DNA of 10,242 nt from Clostridiales bacterium. GTDB lineage: Bacteria; Bacillota; Clostridia; Lachnospirales; Anaerotignaceae. Both the position numbers and the translations under genes were made by a program. Position 1 is the first letter of the stretch, and each line of letters opens with the position of its first letter. Shown here piece after piece: positions 6,132 to 10,242 of the stretch. The notes under the pieces were generated by a model, which was not told where the DNA came from, made no database searches, and saw nothing but the letters and a program-made list of their open reading frames with translations. The stretch lies in the NCBI GenBank assembly GCA_018364635.1, contig JAGZLR010000061.1, positions 1 through 10,242 on the forward strand, written 5' to 3'.

Positions 6132-6187
6132 ATAAATATCGGAGTAGAAAAATCTGAAAAATGTAATTTGAAAAGGGGGATTTTAGT

Positions 6188-6553
6188 ATGGTATCAACAG
6201 CAGCAGAAAGAGAAGCGAAGAAAAGAGAATTGCATAATGTTCAGGGAGGAAATCTCAGCGTCGGCGTAGAGGACTTTATCACAAAGGCTGAGATGAAAGG
6301 GGCAGGAAGACTGTATGGAATTATGACAATTCCTCCAAAAGGGTCTATTGGTTTTCATGTGCATCAGGGAGAAGCAGAAATTTACTATGTACTCTCCGGC
6401 ACTGGAAAATATAGCGACAACGGTAACGAAATGACAATCAAGGCAGGGGATGTTACCTATACTCCTAGCGGTACGGGACATGGCATTGAAAATATCGGGG
6501 AAGATGATTTTAAATTTATCGCACTGATCTATAATGATATTGAGGAAAAATAA
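6188..6553 (+). CDS. Single-domain cupin protein
   Basis: The 121-residue small cytosolic protein is a single beta-barrel of the cupin_2 type. Cupin motif 1 is intact: G52 with H57, H59 and E64 in GSIGFHVHQGEAEIYYVLSG, the usual metal ligands. Motif 2 follows around residues 87-102, GDVTYTPSGTGHGIEN, with Pro, Gly, His and Asn in place. Metal binding is therefore very likely, but cupins of this size include isomerases, sugar-binding proteins and proteins of unknown role, so no reaction can be assigned. AGGGGGA (6174-6180) lies seven bases before the ATG. A near-consensus promoter suggests good constitutive expression. No terminator is seen before the next small gene, so the two may be cotranscribed. 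Confidence 0.88.
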   Translation: MVSTAAEREAKKRELHNVQGGNLSVGVEDFITKAEMKGAGRLYGIMTIPPKGSIGFHVHQGEAEIYYVLSGTGKYSDNGNEMTIKAGDVTYTPSGTGHGIENIGEDDFKFIALIYNDIEEK

Positions 6554-6623
6554 ACAGAGCTGGTTGTGTTAGATACGGTTTAGAGAATTGCCATAAACAG
6601 AAAATGAGAGAGGATGGGACGTA

Positions 6624-6857
6624 ATGAAGAAAAAAATTTGGATTCCTATCATTCTTATAGCTGTATTGGTTTTGTGTTCAGGGGCTACAGTGTTTGCTCA
6701 TGGACATTGCCGCGGTGCTTGCAATCAGAGAAATACTTCTGTTTCCTGCGCTTATGAGGACTTGGATGGAGATGGAATCTGTGACCATTGGGGCCAGAAG
6801 ACAGGGGATGGCTATGGATGCCACGGCCATGATAGATGCAGTAGAATGACGGAATAA
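6624..6857 (+). CDS. Small exported Cys/His-rich protein with a Ca-loop-like motif
   Basis: The 77-residue protein has a positively charged start, a hydrophobic core and a likely signal-peptidase site after VFA (residue 25). The mature part of about 52 residues holds six Cys (29, 33, 42, 53, 66, 72) and five His (26, 28, 55, 67, 69), and begins HGHCRGAC. DLDGDGICDHWG (46-57) resembles the Asp-x-Asp-Gly-Asp-Gly calcium loop found in small exported clostridial proteins. Metal binding outside the cell is a reasonable inference; the metal is not known. GAGAGGA (6608-6614), nine bases before the ATG, is a weak to moderate ribosome binding site. It lies 70 bases after the cupin gene with no obvious promoter of its own and ends at a strong terminator. 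Confidence 0.8.
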   Translation: MKKKIWIPIILIAVLVLCSGATVFAHGHCRGACNQRNTSVSCAYEDLDGDGICDHWGQKTGDGYGCHGHDRCSRMTE

Positions 6858-6894
6858 AAAAAGAAACCTAGTTTTTTGCTAGGTTTCTTTTTTT
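6856..6894. terminator. Strong bidirectional terminator between convergent genes
   Basis: A perfect 16-bp stem (6856-6871 with 6879-6894) and a 7-nt loop include seven As on the left arm and seven Ts on the right, so it works in both directions. It serves the small exported protein gene on the plus strand and the Nudix operon on the minus strand. Its left arm begins at the very end of the plus-strand gene. Confidence 0.93.
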
Positions 6895-6916
6895 ATGTCA
6901 GATGGGTGCAGCGGGA

Positions 6917-7549
6917 TTAAAGTTTTTGCTGTAAAATCTGTACGAAATTTCGTGCCATGCGTGCTGTAATGCCCCATATGACATAAGGGCCGTAGGAATA
7001 AAAATAATGGACAAGTTTGGGTTTGGCAAAGGGGTAGTTTTTCCCATTGCGAATGAAGTTTACTGGAAAATCTTTGTCTAATACATGTTCATACCTGAGA
7101 TAACTTTTTTTTGGTGTTGTTTGAAAAAAGTAGGAGAGAGGAACAGTAAAGATTTCACCAATTTCCTCTGGATTTACGTTCAGATCAGAAGGTGAGATGG
7201 CCTTGTCAACCAAGGCGACAAAGGGAGTTATAATGGTACCGACATAAGTGACGATATAGTCTATCTGTCCTAGAAGAGAAAGGTCTTCCTTCCTTAAGCC
7301 TACTTCTTCCTCAATTTCACGATAGGCCGTTTGCAGCGGAGTCTCTCCACGTTCTGCTCTGCCACCAGGAAAACAGATGTCGCCGGGCTGGTATGTTAAA
7401 TGCATTGCCCGTTTGGTAAACAACAGTTCCAACTGTCCATTTTGTTGAAAGAGTAGGAGCATGACAGAACAGCGCCGATACTCTCCTTCCGGTTTTGGCT
7501 GGTGAAGAGAGAGAAGGGTACGGATTTGAGAGGAGGAGAAGGTTTCCAA
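6917..7549 (-). CDS. Nudix hydrolase, CoA pyrophosphatase type
   Basis: The protein has 210 residues. The Nudix box is complete at 63-85: G63, E69, then REIEEEVGL (77-85), giving the Mg-binding Glu residues. Just before it, LLFTKRAMHLTYQPGDICF (42-60) followed by PGG matches the NuCoA motif of CoA diphosphatases (NudL/Pcd1 type), although the usual His/Arg before the PG is Tyr-Gln here. The C-terminal IWGITARM is also typical. The likely reaction is hydrolysis of CoA or acyl-CoA to phosphopantetheine and 3',5'-ADP. The start is a TTG at 7549: AAAGGA lies nine bases upstream within the end of the recombinase gene, and the next in-frame ATG (Met30) would cut into the first strand of the fold. 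It starts two bases after the upstream stop, so it is probably translationally coupled. Confidence 0.88.
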   Translation of the reverse strand: METFSSSQIRTLLSLHQPKPEGEYRRCSVMLLLFQQNGQLELLFTKRAMHLTYQPGDICFPGGRAERGETPLQTAYREIEEEVGLRKEDLSLLGQIDYIVTYVGTIITPFVALVDKAISPSDLNVNPEEIGEIFTVPLSYFFQTTPKKSYLRYEHVLDKDFPVNFIRNGKNYPFAKPKLVHYFYSYGPYVIWGITARMARNFVQILQQKL

Positions 7550-7551
7550 AT

Positions 7552-8625
7552 TTAGTCATCCTTTCGCAGTTTGATATATTTGGCCGCCTGACGGCGTCTG
7601 GAATCTTCGATTTCTGCATAATGCTTTTTGGTGGTATTGACATCGGCATGCCCCAATACATCGGCAACCAAGTAAATATCACCTGTTTCTTGATATAGAT
7701 TTGTACCGTAGGTACTTCTCAGTTTATGAGGTGAAATTTTTTTTAATGGCGCTGAAACGCGAGCGTATTTTTTTACGAGCAGTTCCACCATTCTAACACT
7801 GATTCTACTGCCACGATTTGACAAAAAGAGGGCTTGCTCATTTTCTCCAATGGACGTATTTTTGTTTCGTTCCTCTATGAGAGCCATGAGTGACTGACGA
7901 ACTTCATCGCCAAAATAGAGAATCGATTCGTTGCCGCCCTTGCGGGTGATACGCACGCTGTTGTCTTTGAAGTTTACATCTTTGACGTTGATGCCGACGC
8001 ATTCTGAAACACGCATGCCGGTGCCCAAAAGCAGTGTGACAATGGCAAGATCACGAACTTGATTTTTTTTATGAAACGCTTTCTGCCGTTTGGTAAGGTC
8101 AGACCCTGTCTCTACCTCGTCCAATAGATTTGCCACCTCGTCTACATCCAGACGGACGATAGCTTTATCGTGAATTTTTGGCGTATCCACTAATGACGCT
8201 GGGTCCGCTGAAATTTTTTCTTTTCTGTAAAGGTATTTAAATAATTTGCGTACAGCAGCGAGCTTCCGTGCTTTTCCTTTTTCATCATTTTGATAAGTGT
8301 TGATTTTTTGTGGATTTTCTGGATCAGGCTTTGTGTAGTAGGTTAAGTAGTCCAAATATCGTTCAATATCGATAGCCTTTACCTCTGCTAAATCTTCCAA
8401 GGTAAGCTGCTGCGGACATTTTTTCATCAGGGAGCGATGGCATTGGCAGAGATAGTCAAAAAATATTCTCAAATCATATGCATAGGCAAGCCTTGTGCGG
8501 GCAGCGGTTGTCTGTGCAATGCCGGTAAAAAAGTCTTCGGCAAATTCCGGCAGTTCCCCCATAATTTGCCGTAAGCGCTGTATCTGTCTTTGCGTCTGTT
8601 CCTCATGATAGGTAGTTGTTGCCAT
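7552..8625 (-). CDS. XerC/XerD-like tyrosine recombinase
   Basis: The protein has 357 residues from the chosen start. The N-terminal core-binding (SAM-like) domain spans about 25-140 and the catalytic domain about 158-345. All catalytic residues are visible: Arg205 in GTGMRVSE, Lys229 in RITRKGG, His300 and Arg303 in HKLR, His326 in LGH, and nucleophile Tyr336 in KHYAEI. It is longer than XerC/XerD (about 300), with extra segments near 100-117 and 172-190 and a basic C-terminal tail. The start at 8625 overlaps the ttcA stop by one base (TGATG), and GGAGG lies nine bases before it; the longer reading from 8646 is less likely. Its place inside a housekeeping operon, with no att-like repeats or phage genes, favours a chromosomal Xer-type role over a mobile-element integrase, but this is not settled. 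Confidence 0.88.
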   Translation of the reverse strand: MATTTYHEEQTQRQIQRLRQIMGELPEFAEDFFTGIAQTTAARTRLAYAYDLRIFFDYLCQCHRSLMKKCPQQLTLEDLAEVKAIDIERYLDYLTYYTKPDPENPQKINTYQNDEKGKARKLAAVRKLFKYLYRKEKISADPASLVDTPKIHDKAIVRLDVDEVANLLDEVETGSDLTKRQKAFHKKNQVRDLAIVTLLLGTGMRVSECVGINVKDVNFKDNSVRITRKGGNESILYFGDEVRQSLMALIEERNKNTSIGENEQALFLSNRGSRISVRMVELLVKKYARVSAPLKKISPHKLRSTYGTNLYQETGDIYLVADVLGHADVNTTKKHYAEIEDSRRRQAAKYIKLRKDD

Positions 8626-9350
8626 CAGCTTTCCCCTCCATTCCAACCCTTCATAGAAGAGCGCATAATGGCGCCAAAAACTTTTTCGGAGAGGTTTTCA
8701 TATTGCGCAGAGAGCTGTGCAACCAATTCTTTTGTCTCCTGACGTTTGGTGGAGCCGTCGGCAGGGCATGGATTTTTTACAATAGGCAAATTGTTTTCTA
8801 AGGCAAATTTTTTAGCGTCGCTTTCCGGCAGATATAGTAAAGGCCGGATGACGGTGACTTTTTTTCGGTCTAAGTAGGAAACGGGAGCGAATGTATGGAT
8901 TCTTCCCTCGTAAAAAAGAGACATGAAAAATGTCTCAATGACATCGTCTTTGTTATGTCCTAAAGCAATCTTATTACAGCCTTTTTCTACGGCCGCATCG
9001 TTTAAAGCACCTTTTCTCATTTTTGAACAGAGAGAACAAGGATTTTTTTCCTGACGGTCATCAAATATAATCTTTCCAATATCGGTGGAAATAACCGTAT
9101 AAGGTACCTGAATTTTTTGGCATAACTGCGCAATCGGACTATAGTCAGTGCCGGAAAAACCTAGGCTCACGGTAATGGCTTCCAGTTCAAAGGGTTCAGG
9201 ATAAAATCTTTGGAGATTTTTTAATGCTAGAAGCAGGCTGAGGCTGTCCTTGCCGCCGGATACACCAACAGCAATTTTATCGCCAGCCTGTATCATGTGA
9301 TAGTCCTCAACCGCTTTGCGCAGAAAGCTGAGTATTCTCTGTAATTTCAT
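8625..9350 (-). CDS. ttcA: TtcA-family tRNA 2-thiocytidine synthase (PP-loop ATPase)
   Basis: The protein has 241 residues. The N-terminal PP-loop SGGKDS (31-36) binds ATP and GHNKDD (131-136) is the second nucleotide-site motif. PCSLCSKMRKG (104-114) supplies Cys105 and Cys108, and Cys195 in KNPCPADGSTKRQ supplies a third, the set that in TtcA holds a 4Fe-4S cluster. TtcA thiolates C32 of certain tRNAs. The protein is shorter than E. coli TtcA (about 311), so it belongs to the shorter TtcA/TilS-like group, and its exact tRNA target is not certain. It is the first gene of a minus-strand operon. AGGAGG (9361-9366 on the plus strand as CCTCCT) lies ten bases upstream of the ATG. Confidence 0.9.
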   Translation of the reverse strand: MKLQRILSFLRKAVEDYHMIQAGDKIAVGVSGGKDSLSLLLALKNLQRFYPEPFELEAITVSLGFSGTDYSPIAQLCQKIQVPYTVISTDIGKIIFDDRQEKNPCSLCSKMRKGALNDAAVEKGCNKIALGHNKDDVIETFFMSLFYEGRIHTFAPVSYLDRKKVTVIRPLLYLPESDAKKFALENNLPIVKNPCPADGSTKRQETKELVAQLSAQYENLSEKVFGAIMRSSMKGWNGGES

Positions 9351-9381
9351 GTTGTTTTGGCCTCCTGTCTATTTATACATC

Positions 9382-9387
9382 ATTATA
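9382..9387 (-). promoter_or_regulatory. Candidate -10 box for the ttcA operon
   Basis: A perfect TATAAT lies on the minus strand 32 bases before the ttcA ATG. The -35 position at 17 bp gives TTTCAA, only 3/6, so the promoter is moderate at best. Confidence 0.45.
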
Positions 9388-9417
9388 TAAGAAAACAGTC
9401 TGTTTTGAAAGACATAT

Positions 9418-9446
9418 TTGTTTTTTGTTACACCACGTTATATAAT
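9418..9446 (+). promoter_or_regulatory. Candidate promoter of the GH3 lipoprotein gene
   Basis: TTGTTT (9418-9423) and TATAAT (9441-9446) are 17 bp apart. It is divergent from, and interleaved with, the ttcA promoter region, with about 30 bp between the two -10 boxes. Confidence 0.6.
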
Positions 9447-9466
9447 AAAAAAACGGAGGGGATCCT

Positions 9467-10242
9467 ATGAAAAGAATAATAATGATGATAACAGCAATGG
9501 TTCTTTTGACAGCGTGCAGCAGCGGGAAAGAGACAGTGGCTGAGCCACAAAAAGCCCAGCCTGTATTCAGTCAAACAGAAAAGAAGGAAAAGACAAAAGA
9601 CGAGATCATCGAGGAATGTTTAGAAAAGATGACATTGGATGAGAAGCTAGGGCAGATGATAATGAAGGAATTTCGAAATGATTCCGCAGGAGAGCCGATT
9701 ACAGAGATAAATGAGGAGATAAAAACTGTGATTCAGCAGGAAAAAATCGGCGGAGTTGTCCTCTTTGGTGAAAATATAGTTTCAGCGGAACAGACAAAAG
9801 CGTTGCTTGACGCTTTACAGGAGGAAAGTGAGGTGCCGCTGTTTCTTGCCATAGATGAGGAGGGTGGACGGGTCAGCAGGCTGAAAGGCTCCATTGACGG
9901 GTATGAGACTTTGTCGGCAGAAACTTTGGCAGAGGCAGGGGAGGAAGCTGTATGGGAGCAGTATCATAAAATAGGAAGTACCCTTTCTCAGCTAGGATTT
10001 AATTTGGATTTTGCACCTGTCGCAGACATCAATACCAATCCACAAAATACAGTGATTGGGGATAGAGCTTTCGGCAGTGATCCTCAAAAGGCTGGTCAAT
10101 ACGTTACAGCGGCAGTAAAAGCGTTGCAGGACGAAAATATATGCAGTACACTAAAGCACTTTCCAGGACATGGAGATACCTACACAGACACACACCAGGA
10201 AGAGACGTTTGTCAATCACACGTTAGACCGTTTGGAAGAGGT
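9467..10242 (+). CDS. GH3 family beta-N-acetylhexosaminidase lipoprotein (NagZ-like), partial
   Basis: The frame is open to the window end, giving 258 residues of a longer protein. A lipobox LTAC (14-17) marks a surface lipoprotein. The family 3 TIM barrel starts near 46: MTLDEKLGQMIM (55-66), GGVVLFGENI (95-104), IDEEGGRVSRL (128-138), FAPVADINTNP (182-192), VIGDRAFG (196-203) and KHFPGHGDTYTDTHQE (230-245). The last holds the Asp-His pair used as general acid in bacterial NagZ enzymes; the catalytic Asp nucleophile lies past the window end. It is expected to release terminal N-acetylglucosamine from peptidoglycan or related glycans outside the membrane, in cell-wall turnover. GGAGG (9455-9459) lies seven bases before the ATG. 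Confidence 0.93.
   Translation, partial: MKRIIMMITAMVLLTACSSGKETVAEPQKAQPVFSQTEKKEKTKDEIIEECLEKMTLDEKLGQMIMKEFRNDSAGEPITEINEEIKTVIQQEKIGGVVLFGENIVSAEQTKALLDALQEESEVPLFLAIDEEGGRVSRLKGSIDGYETLSAETLAEAGEEAVWEQYHKIGSTLSQLGFNLDFAPVADINTNPQNTVIGDRAFGSDPQKAGQYVTAAVKALQDENICSTLKHFPGHGDTYTDTHQEETFVNHTLDRLEE

Noticed and set aside
6917..9350. Recombinase-bearing segment as an integrated mobile element
   Set aside because: No tRNA, no flanking direct repeats and no phage or conjugation genes are present, and the neighbouring genes are housekeeping.

Overview
The window is about 10.2 kb of AT-rich, densely coding bacterial DNA. Strong AGGAGG-type ribosome binding sites, TATAAT-type promoters, U-tract terminators, meso-diaminopimelate dehydrogenase, a split LysO-type exporter and a copper-amine-oxidase-N/PepSY exported protein together suggest an anaerobic Firmicute of class Clostridia, probably near Lachnospirales. 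That placement is inferred from gene content. No tRNA, rRNA, CRISPR array, insertion sequence or prophage was seen.

Left part (1-1659). The first 360 bases hold a long hairpin and a short frameshifted coding remnant, followed by a 135-aa membrane-anchored protein of unknown function and its terminator. On the minus strand is a short, divergent cis-prenyltransferase (UppS-like) in which several canonical active-site residues are replaced.

Middle (1660-4708). From a divergent intergenic region runs ddh (meso-DAP dehydrogenase, one-step lysine/DAP synthesis). A terminator separates it from a convergent 197-aa cytosolic-looking protein made of two related halves, preceded by a SigK-like promoter match. 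Then comes the lysine exporter LysO as two ORFs in the same frame, divided by one TAA. A DAP/lysine synthesis gene and a lysine export gene therefore lie within 1 kb of each other, but as separate transcription units.

Middle-right (4709-6894). A secreted protein with two copper-amine-oxidase-N domains and three PepSY repeats has its own promoter and an 11-bp-spaced direct repeat that looks like a response-regulator site. A single-domain cupin with a near-consensus promoter follows, then a 77-aa exported Cys/His-rich peptide, ending at a strong bidirectional terminator.

Right part (6895-10242). A tightly coupled minus-strand operon encodes a TtcA-family tRNA thiolase, a XerC/D-like tyrosine recombinase and a CoA-pyrophosphatase-type Nudix hydrolase (1-nt overlap, then a 2-nt gap and a TTG start). 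Divergent from it is a lipoprotein GH3 beta-N-acetylhexosaminidase (NagZ-like), cut by the window end.

Most of the window is ordinary chromosomal housekeeping sequence. I found no clear new multi-gene system. The points most worth a second look are the in-frame stop dividing lysO, the substituted cis-prenyltransferase, the duplicated protein with a possible sporulation promoter, and the tandem repeat before the PepSY gene.
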